Source of the DNA: Paraburkholderia saeva
GTDB taxonomy: Bacteria > Pseudomonadota > Gammaproteobacteria > Burkholderiales > Burkholderiaceae
Direction: 5' to 3'
Assembly: GCF_907164555.1 (NCBI RefSeq)
Contig: NZ_CAJQZC010000001.1
Span: forward strand, 852,240-916,239
Length of the DNA: 64,000 nt
In this document: positions 17,934-26,169 of the stretch, in pieces
Layout of the letters: every line of letters begins with the position of its first letter
Position numbering within the stretch: the stretch's first letter is position 1
Translations under genes and position numbers: made by a program
Notes under the pieces: model-generated
Told to the model about the DNA's origin: nothing
Database searches by the model: none
Seen by the model: the letters and a program-made list of their open reading frames with translations, nothing else

Positions 17934-18665
17934 ATGACCACGCGCGCGCTCTTTCGCGACGATGCCTATCTCACGCAATGCGACGCCACGATCACCGCGA
18001 TGGATGAGCAGGGCATTCATCTCGACCAGACGGTCTTCTATCCGCTCGGCGGCGGTCAGGCGGGCGACGCCGGCACGTTGACGCTGGCTGACGGCACGCG
18101 TCTGGTTATTGCGGATACGCGCAAGGCAAAATTCGAAGGCGCCACGCCCGACGACGCCGTGCACGTACCCGCGCCGGATCAGGACGCGCTGCTTGCGCGC
18201 TTTCAGCCGGGCGCACGCGTCACGGCGGCCATCGACTGGGAGCGTCGCTACCGTCACATGCGTCTGCACACCGCGAGCCATCTGATCTGCGCGGTGTTGC
18301 CGTATCCGGTGGATGGCTGCAGCATCACGAGCGAATACGCGCGCCTCGACCTGGCGACGGTCGAGCCGATCGAACGCGAGATGATCGAGAAACGTCTTGC
18401 CGAACTCGTCGGCGGCGCGCACGGCGTGTCGACGCAGTGGATCACGGACGAAGAAATGGAGCAGCGCCCGGACCTCGTTCGCACGATGAGCGTGAAGCCG
18501 CCGATGGGCCTCGGGCGCGTGCGTCTGTTGCGCATCGAAAACGTGGACCTTCAGCCGTGCGGCGGCACGCATGTGCGCAACACGCAGGAGATCGGCGCGC
18601 TGCGTGTGGCGAAGCTGGAAAAGAAGAGTGCGCGTACGCGCCGCATCGTGCTGGAATTCGCCTGA
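17934..18665 (+). CDS. AlaX-type alanyl-tRNA editing protein
   Basis: The 243-residue protein is a free-standing editing domain that hydrolyses mischarged Ser- or Gly-tRNA(Ala). Zinc ligands are visible as HxxxH (His112, His116 in LHTASH) and CxxxH (Cys209, His213 in CGGTH). The N-terminal part carries the FYPLGGGQAGDAGTL stretch typical of the AlaRS editing family. The length fits AlaX-M, which has an extra N-terminal domain. The start is the ATG at 17934. Confidence 0.93.
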   Translation: MTTRALFRDDAYLTQCDATITAMDEQGIHLDQTVFYPLGGGQAGDAGTLTLADGTRLVIADTRKAKFEGATPDDAVHVPAPDQDALLARFQPGARVTAAIDWERRYRHMRLHTASHLICAVLPYPVDGCSITSEYARLDLATVEPIEREMIEKRLAELVGGAHGVSTQWITDEEMEQRPDLVRTMSVKPPMGLGRVRLLRIENVDLQPCGGTHVRNTQEIGALRVAKLEKKSARTRRIVLEFA

Positions 18666-18701
18666 TCCGCATTTCAGGCACGGCGGCGTTCAGCCGCTGG
18701 C

Positions 18702-19448
18702 TTATCGCCCGGCGCTGACGTCCAGCAACGCGCCGTTCACGTACGAAGCCGCATCGCTTAACAACCACACGATCGCTTCGGCCACTTCGTCTGCGCTACC
18801 CGCGCGGCCCAGTGGCGTTTGCGCGCCGAGCACTGCAGCGCGATCCGGGCGACCGCCGCTTGCGTGGATCTCGGTGTCGATCAAGCCAGGGCGCACCGCA
18901 TTCACGCGCACGCCCTGCGGGCCCAGTTCTTTCGCAAGACCAATCGTCATCGTGTCGACTGCGCCTTTCGAACTGGCGTAGTCGACGTATTCGTTCGGCG
19001 AGCCAAGCCGCGACGCCGCCGACGACACGTTCACGATCACGCCGCCGTCGCCGCCGCGATCTTTTGCCATCCGGCGTGCGGCTTCGCGCGCGACCAGAAA
19101 CGCGCCCAGCACGTTGACGTCGAACACCCGTCTGAGCCGATCGGCGTCCATATCGGCGACCTGCATCGAAGGCGCGACGATACCTGCGTTATTGACCACG
19201 GCATCGATGCGTCCGAATGCGTGGACGAGCGAATCGAACATCGCAATGACCGCGCTTTCATCGGCGACATCGCCAGGAATCACTCGCGCGTGGCCACCGG
19301 CGCGGCCGACTTCCGCTGCGGTTTCACGCGCGGCCGCCTCGTTGTGCGCGTAGTTCACGCCGACAGACCAGCCACGCGCACCCAGAAGCCGCGCGGTGGC
19401 GCGTCCGATGCCGCGGCTTGCACCTGTGATCAGAACGACTTTGGTCAT
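18702..19448 (-). CDS. SDR-family NAD(P)-dependent oxidoreductase
   Basis: This 248-residue classical SDR is complete: TGASRGIG nucleotide loop (8-15), NNAG (86-89), Asn112, Ser142/143, and the catalytic Tyr157 and Lys161 in YASSK. The C-terminal segment resembles glucose-1-dehydrogenase or 3-oxoacyl-ACP-reductase relatives. The substrate cannot be told from sequence. It converges on alaX and lies 43 bases downstream of the LOG gene on the same strand, so it may belong to the tetR-LOG transcript. Confidence 0.9.
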   Translation of the reverse strand: MTKVVLITGASRGIGRATARLLGARGWSVGVNYAHNEAAARETAAEVGRAGGHARVIPGDVADESAVIAMFDSLVHAFGRIDAVVNNAGIVAPSMQVADMDADRLRRVFDVNVLGAFLVAREAARRMAKDRGGDGGVIVNVSSAASRLGSPNEYVDYASSKGAVDTMTIGLAKELGPQGVRVNAVRPGLIDTEIHASGGRPDRAAVLGAQTPLGRAGSADEVAEAIVWLLSDAASYVNGALLDVSAGR

Positions 19449-19491
19449 GGCAGAAACCCGGAAAAATGCCCGCAGGCGTTGAGTCAGATGC

Positions 19492-20076
19492 TCAGACGTT
19501 CTCGCGGTTTTGCGCCCACTTGTCGGCGACCGGCGGCTGGTAGCGCTGCAGCTTGCCGATCAGCGCTTCGGGATTGGCGTCGATCTGCAGAATGTCGAAG
19601 TACTTCTGCTGCATGAAACCTTCGTCGACGGTATGACGCAGCAGCGACACGAGCGGGTCGTAGAAGCCGTCGATGTTGAGCACGGCCACCGGCTTCTGGT
19701 GATAGCCAAGCTGCGCCCAGGTGAAGACCTCGAACAGTTCTTCGAGTGTGCCGGCGCCGCCTGGCATCGCGACGAACGCGTCGGAGAGATCGGCCATCAT
19801 TTTCTTGCGCTGATGCATGTCGGGCACGACGTGCAGTTCCGTCAGCCCGTCGTGGCCGACTTCCTTGTTCACCAGCAATTCGGGAATGACGCCGATTGCA
19901 CGGCCGCCAGCGGCCATCACTTCGTTCGCGATCACGCCCATCAGACCGACCTTGCCGCCGCCATATACGAGCGCGAGGTCGGCCTTGACGAGTGCGCGGC
20001 CGAACGCCCTGGCGGCTTCGGCGTAAAGAGGGCGGGCTCCATCCGAGGACCCGCAATAGACACACACTGCTTTCAT
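19492..20076 (-). CDS. LOG family protein (cytokinin riboside 5'-monophosphate phosphoribohydrolase-like)
   Basis: The protein begins MKAVCVYCGSSDGARPLYAE and has the LOG signature PGGAGTLEELFE together with the YGGGKVGLMG nucleotide loop. Family enzymes cleave nucleoside monophosphates such as AMP to base plus ribose phosphate; the bacterial physiological substrate is often unclear. The length of 194 residues is normal. The ATG at 20076 is 2 bases after the tetR stop; an in-frame TTG at 20082 overlapping that stop is a possible alternative start. Confidence 0.92.
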   Translation of the reverse strand: MKAVCVYCGSSDGARPLYAEAARAFGRALVKADLALVYGGGKVGLMGVIANEVMAAGGRAIGVIPELLVNKEVGHDGLTELHVVPDMHQRKKMMADLSDAFVAMPGGAGTLEELFEVFTWAQLGYHQKPVAVLNIDGFYDPLVSLLRHTVDEGFMQQKYFDILQIDANPEALIGKLQRYQPPVADKWAQNRENV

Positions 20077-20078
20077 GC

Positions 20079-20804
20079 TCAACTGTCCTTCGATTCGGTG
20101 CGCGGCGCGGCCCCGTCCTTGGGCGGAAGGTAATCGTAAAACTCGCGCTTTGGCAGCTTGCCTGATACGAGATCGTCGAAGATCTGACGCGAGCGTCCAC
20201 GCAGATAAGGCGCCATGAGCGAGATGATCTGCACGCTGACCTGATGCAGCTCGACGCGGATCGCTTCCTGCTCGTTGTATTTGCGCGGATTCATCACGAA
20301 CTGATACGACAGCCAGTAGGTTGCGATCACGCCGATATTGGTTGCGATCACGTGCAGTTCGTCGGGCGTCGCGACCATTTCGCCGTCCGTGACCAGCTGC
20401 TCGCAGAACTGGCTCGCGAAGCGCACCTTGTGGCTGATGATCTGCTTGAAGTGCGTCTCGAGCGTGCGGTTACGCGCGAGCAGGTCGTTCAGGTCGCGAT
20501 ACAGGAAGCGATAACGCCATGTGAAATCGATCATGTACTGCAAATACGACCACATTTCGTCGATCGTCGCGCGATGATCGTCGGGGAAACGCAGACGCTT
20601 TTCGATCTCCTGCTCGAACTGGCTGAAGATGCTGTTGATGATGTCGTCTTTGTTGCGGAAGTGGTAGTACAGGTTGCCTGGACTGATCTCCATTTCCTCG
20701 GCGATTGTTGTCGTGGTAACGTTCGGCTCGCCGATTTCGTTGAAGAGCTTTAAAGAAAGCTCGAGAATCCGTTCGCGGGTGCGGCGGGGAGGTTTGGCTT
20801 CCAT
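20079..20804 (-). CDS. TetR family transcriptional regulator
   Basis: The N-terminal helix-turn-helix is TTTTIAEEMEISPGNLYYHF, followed by the usual RNKDDI helix and an all-helical ligand-binding domain. The ATG at 20804 (MEAKPPRRTRERI) gives 241 residues; a GTG 57 bases upstream would add a non-conserved tail. It sits directly before a LOG gene, almost overlapping it, so both are made from one transcript. It may regulate that transcript or the oppositely placed lipid operon; the ligand is unknown. Confidence 0.9.
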   Translation of the reverse strand: MEAKPPRRTRERILELSLKLFNEIGEPNVTTTTIAEEMEISPGNLYYHFRNKDDIINSIFSQFEQEIEKRLRFPDDHRATIDEMWSYLQYMIDFTWRYRFLYRDLNDLLARNRTLETHFKQIISHKVRFASQFCEQLVTDGEMVATPDELHVIATNIGVIATYWLSYQFVMNPRKYNEQEAIRVELHQVSVQIISLMAPYLRGRSRQIFDDLVSGKLPKREFYDYLPPKDGAAPRTESKDS

Positions 20805-20895
20805 ATCGTCCGGCCCTGGTTGGCCGGGTTGGTGCGCGGCAACATCTGCAGCGGAATCCACCCGGACGGTTGGTATTGTCAGAATTGATCGTCAG

Positions 20896-20901
20896 ATTAT
20901 A
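20896..20901 (-). promoter_or_regulatory. Probable -10 box of the tetR-LOG transcript
   Basis: TATAAT reads on the minus strand about 90 bases before the tetR ATG. The -35 region is not convincing. Immediately downstream on the same strand is a loose direct repeat of TCTGAC, a possible TetR contact site. Confidence 0.4.
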
Positions 20902-20997
20902 AACCGGACGTAATTCGACCAGGGCGCCCGCGCGGCCATGTGCCGGGCGACATTCAGGTGACGCATCAGGACGCAGTCAGGATGCGCTTTGGGAAGT

Positions 20998-21657
20998 TCA
21001 GCGCCACGTGTCGATCCAGCGGATGACGAGCGGCGTCAGCACCAGCCCCCACGTCATCAGACACATCACCAGCGCGACCATCACGGCGGCGCTGCCAAGA
21101 TCCTTCGCGCGGCGCGACAGTTCGTGTCGTTCGAGCGAGATGCGGTCGATGGCGGCCTCGACGCTGGAATTCAGCAGTTCGACGATCAGGACCAGCAGCA
21201 CGGAGCCGAGCAGCAGCACGCGTGCAACGGGCTCGACCGGCACGATCAGACCGATCGGCAGCAGGATCGCCGCGAGCGTCAGTTCCTGGCGAAACGCGCT
21301 TTCCTCGCGGATCGCGACCTGGAAGCCGGCGAGCGAATTCTTCATCGCGTGCCACGCGCGCGTGAGTCCGCGATTGCCTTTATACGGGTTGAACGGCAGC
21401 GGCGCGAGTGGATCGTCGGGGCTGAGCGGCTCGCCGGGTGCGCCGCTGTGCGTATCTATTTCGTTTGCCTCTGGGTGTGGATCGTCGTCGAAAGGATCGA
21501 TACCGCCTGTGCTGGCTGCGTTGCCGGTATTGCGTGTATCGGCGGCATCGGCGGAATGGGGGCGCGCCGCGTCACGCGGCGCGCGCAGCGCGTCCGCGGA
21601 CGGACGCCGGCCAGTGGACGCTCGCGCATGCATGGTGGGTTCTGCGCGCGGCGTCAT
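20998..21657 (-). CDS. dgkA: Diacylglycerol kinase with long disordered N-terminus
   Basis: The C-terminal 130 residues are a DgkA domain: GFQVAIREESAFRQE, three membrane helices, VELLNSSVEAAIDRI and RAKDLGSAAVMVAL. The enzyme phosphorylates diacylglycerol to phosphatidate in the inner membrane. About 90 residues rich in Ala, Asp, Pro and Thr precede the domain, unlike E. coli DgkA (122 residues). The ATG at 21657 overlaps the stop of the glycosyltransferase gene (ATGA), which supports this start; ATG 21633 is an alternative. The coupling suggests both enzymes act on the same diacylglycerol pool. Confidence 0.9.
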   Translation of the reverse strand: MTPRAEPTMHARASTGRRPSADALRAPRDAARPHSADAADTRNTGNAASTGGIDPFDDDPHPEANEIDTHSGAPGEPLSPDDPLAPLPFNPYKGNRGLTRAWHAMKNSLAGFQVAIREESAFRQELTLAAILLPIGLIVPVEPVARVLLLGSVLLVLIVELLNSSVEAAIDRISLERHELSRRAKDLGSAAVMVALVMCLMTWGLVLTPLVIRWIDTWR

Positions 21658-22685
21658 GCGGCGGCACTTTCCTCGCTGAACGATGTGCGCGGCAGCGGTT
21701 TCAGGTGAGCGGCAAACTGCTCGGATGCAGCGCCCCACGAGAAACGTTCCGCCCACGCGCGCGCACGGTTGCGATCGATCTTCAGCGCTTCGAGACACGC
21801 CTCGTGCAGGTCTTCGTTCATCGCACCGGCGCCGCCGTCGCCGAGCACGTCGATCGGGCCGGTCACCGGGTAGGCCGCGACCGGCGTGCCGCAGGCGAGC
21901 GCTTCGAGCAGCACGAGCCCGAACGTGTCGGTGCGGCTCGGGAACACGAAGACATCGGCGGCGGCGTAGACCTTCGCGAGTTCGGCCTGCGTCAGCACGC
22001 CCAGATAGTTCACGGCCGGATAACGCGACTTCAGTTCGGCGAGTGCGGGGCCTTCACCCGCGACCCATTTCGAGCCTGGCAGATCGAGCTTCAGAAACGC
22101 CTCGACGTTTTTCTCGACCGCCACGCGCCCGACGTACAGAAAGATCGGTCGCGCGGTGTTGAGCACCTTCGAATCCATTTGATGAAAGATGTCGAGATCG
22201 ACCCCGCGCGTCCACAGCACGACGTTCGTGAAGCCGAATTTTTCGAGGTCCGCTTTCACCACGGGCGTCGGCGCCATCACGGCAAGCGACGGCTTGTGAA
22301 ACCAGTGCAGGAATTTGTACGTGGCGGAGAGCGGAATGCCGAAACGCGCCTGCACGTATTCAGGAAAACGCGTGTGATACGCGGTCGTGAACGGCAGCTT
22401 GTGCTGGATCGCATACGCGCGCGCCGCGAGACCAAGCGGGCCTTCCGTGGCGATATGCAGTGCGTCGGGCGCGAATTCGTCGATACGTTGGCGCAGGCGC
22501 TTTTTCGGCAGCAGTGACAGACGGATCTCGGGATAGGTGGGGCACGGAATCGTGCGGAATTCGAGCGGCGTCAGCAGATCGACGCGGTGGCCGAGCGCGG
22601 TCAGTTCGCGCGTCGTGTTCTTCAGCGTGCGAACCACGCCGTTGACCTGCGGTTCCCATGCATCGGTGACGATCATGATCTTCAT
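21654..22685 (-). CDS. GT4-family glycosyltransferase, probably diacylglycerol glycosyltransferase
   Basis: The 343-residue protein starts MKIMIVTDAWEPQVNGVVRT, typical of GT-B enzymes that glycosylate lipids. The C-terminal half has the nucleotide-sugar site with VGRVAVEKN, VAGEGPALAEL and PSRTDTFGLVLLEALACGTP, including the ExFGxxxxE-like acid. It resembles the Agt glucosyl/glucuronosyl-diacylglycerol synthases of alphaproteobacteria. The gene lies 62 bases after a PlcP-like phosphatase gene and overlaps dgkA, so diacylglycerol is the likely acceptor. Confidence 0.85.
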   Translation of the reverse strand: MKIMIVTDAWEPQVNGVVRTLKNTTRELTALGHRVDLLTPLEFRTIPCPTYPEIRLSLLPKKRLRQRIDEFAPDALHIATEGPLGLAARAYAIQHKLPFTTAYHTRFPEYVQARFGIPLSATYKFLHWFHKPSLAVMAPTPVVKADLEKFGFTNVVLWTRGVDLDIFHQMDSKVLNTARPIFLYVGRVAVEKNVEAFLKLDLPGSKWVAGEGPALAELKSRYPAVNYLGVLTQAELAKVYAAADVFVFPSRTDTFGLVLLEALACGTPVAAYPVTGPIDVLGDGGAGAMNEDLHEACLEALKIDRNRARAWAERFSWGAASEQFAAHLKPLPRTSFSEESAAA

Positions 22686-22747
22686 CGTTGTGACCCAGGT
22701 AAGGTGAAGGAATGACGCGTGTTCAGCAGGTTTAAACGTGATGCGGT

Positions 22748-23692
22748 TCAGGCGGCGGTGGCCCGCGCCTTGTGCGTGCTTGCCTCCGGCGAGCGCATGA
22801 CGGTCCAGTAGATCACCTTGAGTTCGCCCTCGAGGGTTTCGACGAGCGCCGACAGACTCTCGACCCAGTCGCCGTCGTTGCAATACAGCACACCGTCGAT
22901 GTCGCGGATCTCGGCCTTGTGGATGTGCCCGCAGACAACGCCGTCGCAGCCGCGGCGGCGCGCTTCGTCGGTCATCACACGCTCGAACGACGAGATGAAG
23001 TTCACCGCGTTTTTCACCTGATGCTTCAGGTATTGCGAGAGCGACCAGTACTGGAAGCCGAGCCGGCTGCGGATACGGTTGAACCAGCGGTTCAGCAGCA
23101 GGATCAGCGTGTAGAGCGAGTCGCCAAGATAGGCGAGCCATTTCGCGTGCTGGATCACGCCGTCGAACAGGTCGCCGTGCGTGATCCACAGGCGTTTGCC
23201 GGCGAGCGTCGTGTGAAACGCTTCGCCGCGAACGTGGATGTCGCCAAACGCGAGATCGCAGAACTGCCGCGCGCCTTCGTCGTGATTGCCGGGCACGTAG
23301 ACGACCTGTGTGCCTTTTCTCGCCTTGCGCAGGATCTTCTGCACGACGTCGTTGTGCGCCTGCGGCCAGTACCAGCCTTTCTTCAACTGCCAGCCGTCGA
23401 TGATGTCGCCGACGAGGTACAGGTATTCCGATTCGTTATGCCGCAGAAAATCCAGCAGGTACGGCGCCTGACACCCGCTCGAACCCAGATGGATATCCGA
23501 GAGCCAGATCGTGCGGTAGCGATGCTGCGCGTCGTGGTCGTCGTCGTGATGACCTGTGCCGGGCACCGGCATCGAGGATGGATGGGACAGCGGAAGGGCG
23601 TTGCCTGGAAGGGCGCCCGGTCCGAAAGCGACGGGGTCGACGCCGGGGCCGGTCTGGCGGAAGAGGGAAGTCGCGGACGTCTGGTTGTCCAT
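22748..23692 (-). CDS. LpxH/PlcP-like calcineurin-type metallophosphoesterase
   Basis: The 314-residue protein has the metal-ligand motifs DIHLG, GDIIDGW, GNHDE, HGD and GHIH. It is usually annotated as UDP-2,3-diacylglucosamine diphosphatase, but the segments YRTIWLSDIHLG, LLDFLRHNESEYLYLVGDI and CNDGDWVES match, by memory, the PlcP phospholipase C of Sinorhizobium better than LpxH. PlcP releases diacylglycerol from phospholipids under phosphate limitation. Residues 1-58 are a disordered, His/Asp-containing extension. First gene of a minus-strand operon with a glycosyltransferase and dgkA. Confidence 0.82.
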   Translation of the reverse strand: MDNQTSATSLFRQTGPGVDPVAFGPGALPGNALPLSHPSSMPVPGTGHHDDDHDAQHRYRTIWLSDIHLGSSGCQAPYLLDFLRHNESEYLYLVGDIIDGWQLKKGWYWPQAHNDVVQKILRKARKGTQVVYVPGNHDEGARQFCDLAFGDIHVRGEAFHTTLAGKRLWITHGDLFDGVIQHAKWLAYLGDSLYTLILLLNRWFNRIRSRLGFQYWSLSQYLKHQVKNAVNFISSFERVMTDEARRRGCDGVVCGHIHKAEIRDIDGVLYCNDGDWVESLSALVETLEGELKVIYWTVMRSPEASTHKARATAA

Positions 23693-23888
23693 GGCTCACG
23701 CGTCGGGTTGCGGTACGTGCATTCGGCCATCGGCGTGTGTCGGTGCCGTGACAGTCACGAGAAGTTCTTATTACGGCGACACGGATTCATGCCTGTGCAA
23801 CCCCGATGACGCGCGCAGCGCTTCCGTTGTGCATTGCGGCGAGAAAACGCCGCGTCGGGAAAGCCCCAGGTGGGCTTGCCTTGCAGTC

Positions 23889-23904
23889 ATGTAATCGATT
23901 GCAT
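23889..23904. promoter_or_regulatory. Near-perfect palindrome next to the LacI operator
   Basis: ATGTAATCGATTGCAT is a 16-bp palindrome apart from one T/G mismatch pair. The central CG is like LacI-family sites. It lies 6 bases before the TGAAACGTTTCA site in the lacI promoter region and could be a second operator or the site of another regulator. Confidence 0.4.
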
Positions 23905-23910
23905 ATCCTC

Positions 23911-23922
23911 TGAAACGTTTCA
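23911..23922. promoter_or_regulatory. LacI-family operator, perfect palindrome
   Basis: TGAAACGTTTCA is a perfect 12-bp palindrome with the central CG expected of LacI-family binding sites. It lies 32 bases upstream of the lacI-type ATG and suggests autoregulation. A near copy lies upstream of the transporter genes at 25026-25037. Confidence 0.75.
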
Positions 23923-23953
23923 ATTCCCGTTGGTCCACCGGGTCACGAAATCC

Positions 23954-25018
23954 ATGCGCGAGGTCAACAGGGTGCTTCCCACGCTGCGCGACGTTGCCAA
24001 TGCCGCCGAGGTGTCGGTCGGTACGGCATCGAAGGTGCTGTCCGGTGTGCCCGGGGTTTCCGAGGCGCGGGCACAGCGCGTATGGGACGCCGCCCGCCAG
24101 CTTGGCTATCGCCGCAACGGCATCGCAGCGGACCTGCGGCGCGGCCGGCCGAGTTCGATCGGCTTCGTGCTGCCGGACCTCACGAACCAGTTCTTCGTCG
24201 ATATCGCACGTGCGCTCGAAAACCACGCGCTCGAACACGGCTACCAGCTGATCATGGCGCACGCCGACGAAGATCCGGCGCGCGAAATGGAACGCATCCG
24301 CTTTGTGATGTCGCGCCAGGTGGCGGGCATGATCATCATTCCGTGCCGGGGCTATGAGCATGCGATCAAGGAAGCGCGCGAGTGCAACGTGCCGCTCGTG
24401 ATGGCCGATCGCGTCGACGAAACGTTTCCCGCGAACACCGTCACGACCGACAGCCACGGCGCGTCGCTCGACGGCACCGCACATCTCGTCGCGCTGGGTC
24501 ACAGACGCATCGCGTTTCTCGTCAACACGCTCGATCTCGTGAATTCGAGGGAACGCGCGGACGGCTATATCGACGCGATGCGCCGCGCGGGGCTCGACAG
24601 TTTCGTTCAGGTCGTCGAATGCGGTATGACGGCCGCTGAAATCCATGCGTCGACGCTCGACGTGCTGAGCGCCGCCGTGCGTCCCACGGCGCTCTTCGCG
24701 GCGGGCAACGTGACGACGCTCGGCGCGTTGCGGGCGGTTCGGGATGCGAATCTGCGCCTGCCGGAGGACATCTCACTGCTTTCGTTCGATGACGCGCCGT
24801 GGATGTCGGTGTTGCGCCCCTATCTGAGTTCGATCCGCCAGCCCGTCGAAGCGATCGGGCACGCGATCTGGCAATTGATGCTGAAGCTCCTGAACGGGGA
24901 GCGGGGCGAGCCCGCGCATCTGACTTTCAAGGCAGAGCTGCTGGTGCGCGAGAGCACGGCACGCCTGCCTGACGAAGTGCCCGCGCTGCAGCGCGGGCAG
25001 GCCGCAATCACACGCTGA
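23954..25018 (+). CDS. LacI family transcriptional regulator of the adjacent sugar transporter
   Basis: The N-terminal DNA-binding domain is LPTLRDVANAAEVSVGTASKVL with the hinge near residue 50. The sugar-binding periplasmic-protein-like core follows (IGFVLPDLTNQFF, DDAPWMSVLRPYLSSIRQP). Length 354 residues with the start at MREVNR; the upstream in-frame region contains the operator and is unlikely to be coding. It precedes an ABC sugar transporter, with matching operators before both, so it very probably represses transport until a sugar or derivative binds. Confidence 0.93.
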   Translation: MREVNRVLPTLRDVANAAEVSVGTASKVLSGVPGVSEARAQRVWDAARQLGYRRNGIAADLRRGRPSSIGFVLPDLTNQFFVDIARALENHALEHGYQLIMAHADEDPAREMERIRFVMSRQVAGMIIIPCRGYEHAIKEARECNVPLVMADRVDETFPANTVTTDSHGASLDGTAHLVALGHRRIAFLVNTLDLVNSRERADGYIDAMRRAGLDSFVQVVECGMTAAEIHASTLDVLSAAVRPTALFAAGNVTTLGALRAVRDANLRLPEDISLLSFDDAPWMSVLRPYLSSIRQPVEAIGHAIWQLMLKLLNGERGEPAHLTFKAELLVRESTARLPDEVPALQRGQAAITR

Positions 25019-25025
25019 AACCGCG

Positions 25026-25037
25026 TGGAACGTTTCA
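25026..25037. promoter_or_regulatory. LacI-family operator upstream of the ABC transporter
   Basis: TGGAACGTTTCA differs at one base from the perfect palindrome at 23911-23922. It is located 86 bases before the binding-protein gene and just after the lacI stop codon. Confidence 0.7.
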
Positions 25038-25122
25038 GTTTTCATGCAGCAAAAGGACTAGCCGCAACAGAGAAAGGCATACAACCGCGCATCACGGAAT
25101 GCGCAAATAAAGGAGACAGTCG

Positions 25123-26079
25123 ATGAACCGCAACCGTCGCTTGATTACTGGTGCACTTGTCACGGCCCCGTTTGCCGGACTCGTGATGAAGGCTGGATAC
25201 GTCCAGGCCCAAGGCAAGAAATATCGCTTCGGGTTCTCGCAGGTGACCACGGTCGAACCGTGGCGCGTCCAGTTCAACAAGGACATGAAGGCCGAAGCCG
25301 CGAAGCATCCGAACGTCGACCTCGTGATCGCCGACGCCAACGATCGCACCGACAAGCAGAACGCCGACATGGAAAACTTCATCGCGCAGAAGATGGACGT
25401 GATCTTCATCTCGCCGAAGGAGTCGGCGGGGCTCACGGGCGTGGTCGAAAAAGCGTACAAGGCGGGCATTCCCGTGTTCGTGCTCGACCGGACCGTGAAC
25501 GGCGATGCGTACACGCAGTTTGTCGGCGGCGACAACACGCTGATCGGCAAGGGCATCGGCGAATTCATCGTCAAGACGACGGGCGGCCCGGGCGCGGCGA
25601 AAGGCAATATCGTCGAAGTGTGGGGCGGTTTTGGCGCGCAGGCTTCGCACGACCGGCACGACGGTGCAATGGAATTCGTCGGCAAGGAAAAAGGGCTCAA
25701 GATCGTCGGCCAGCGCGTGGACTGCGACTGGAAGCAGGACAAGGCGTACGACTACATGAAGACCGTGTTGCGCGTGAATCCGCAGGTCGACGTGGTGTTC
25801 GCGCACAACGATCCGATGGCGTACGGCGCGTATCTCGCCGCGAAGGACGCGGGCGTCGAGAAGAAGATCAAGTTCGTCGGCGCGGACGGTTTGCCGAACG
25901 AAGGCGCTGTGTGGGTCGAAAAGGGCATTCTGACGGCGACGTTCGTGTACCCGACGCCGGGCGCGGAAGGCCTGCGTCAGGCGCTCAAGATGCTGGGCGG
26001 AGAAAAGATCCCGAAGAAGGTCATCCTTCCGACACAGGGCATTTTCGCGGAGAACGCGAAGCAGTTTGTCGGCACCTGA
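25123..26079 (+). CDS. Sugar ABC transporter substrate-binding protein
   Basis: The protein has 318 residues and a signal peptide ending near VQAQG (about residue 30). The mature part is a Peripla_BP_4-type ribose/galactofuranose-like binder: FGFSQVTTVEPWRVQF, VIADANDRTDKQNADMENFIAQ, VFVLDRTVN and AHNDPMAYGAY. The pattern recalls E. coli YtfQ (galactofuranose), but specificity cannot be read reliably. AGGAGA at 25111-25116 supports the ATG. It is the first gene of a three-gene transporter operon controlled by the LacI protein upstream. Confidence 0.9.
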   Translation: MNRNRRLITGALVTAPFAGLVMKAGYVQAQGKKYRFGFSQVTTVEPWRVQFNKDMKAEAAKHPNVDLVIADANDRTDKQNADMENFIAQKMDVIFISPKESAGLTGVVEKAYKAGIPVFVLDRTVNGDAYTQFVGGDNTLIGKGIGEFIVKTTGGPGAAKGNIVEVWGGFGAQASHDRHDGAMEFVGKEKGLKIVGQRVDCDWKQDKAYDYMKTVLRVNPQVDVVFAHNDPMAYGAYLAAKDAGVEKKIKFVGADGLPNEGAVWVEKGILTATFVYPTPGAEGLRQALKMLGGEKIPKKVILPTQGIFAENAKQFVGT

Positions 26080-26169
26080 TGAAGGCACGGGCCGTGCGCG
26101 CCGTGCCTTGCCACGGCGCGCACGCTTCGCAACGCTGACCTGACTGAACCGACCAGGCGAACGGCTTTC

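Noticed and set aside
22748..23692. Calling the metallophosphoesterase LpxH
   Set aside because: The motifs are shared by LpxH and PlcP. The neighbours (glycosyltransferase and dgkA) and specific segments favour PlcP, so lpxH was not assigned.
23748..23754. CTGTCAC half-site (minus strand) upstream of the PlcP-like gene as a Pho box
   Set aside because: Only one half-site is good. The partner at the 11-base spacing (CCGACAC) matches poorly, so a PhoB site is not supported by sequence alone.
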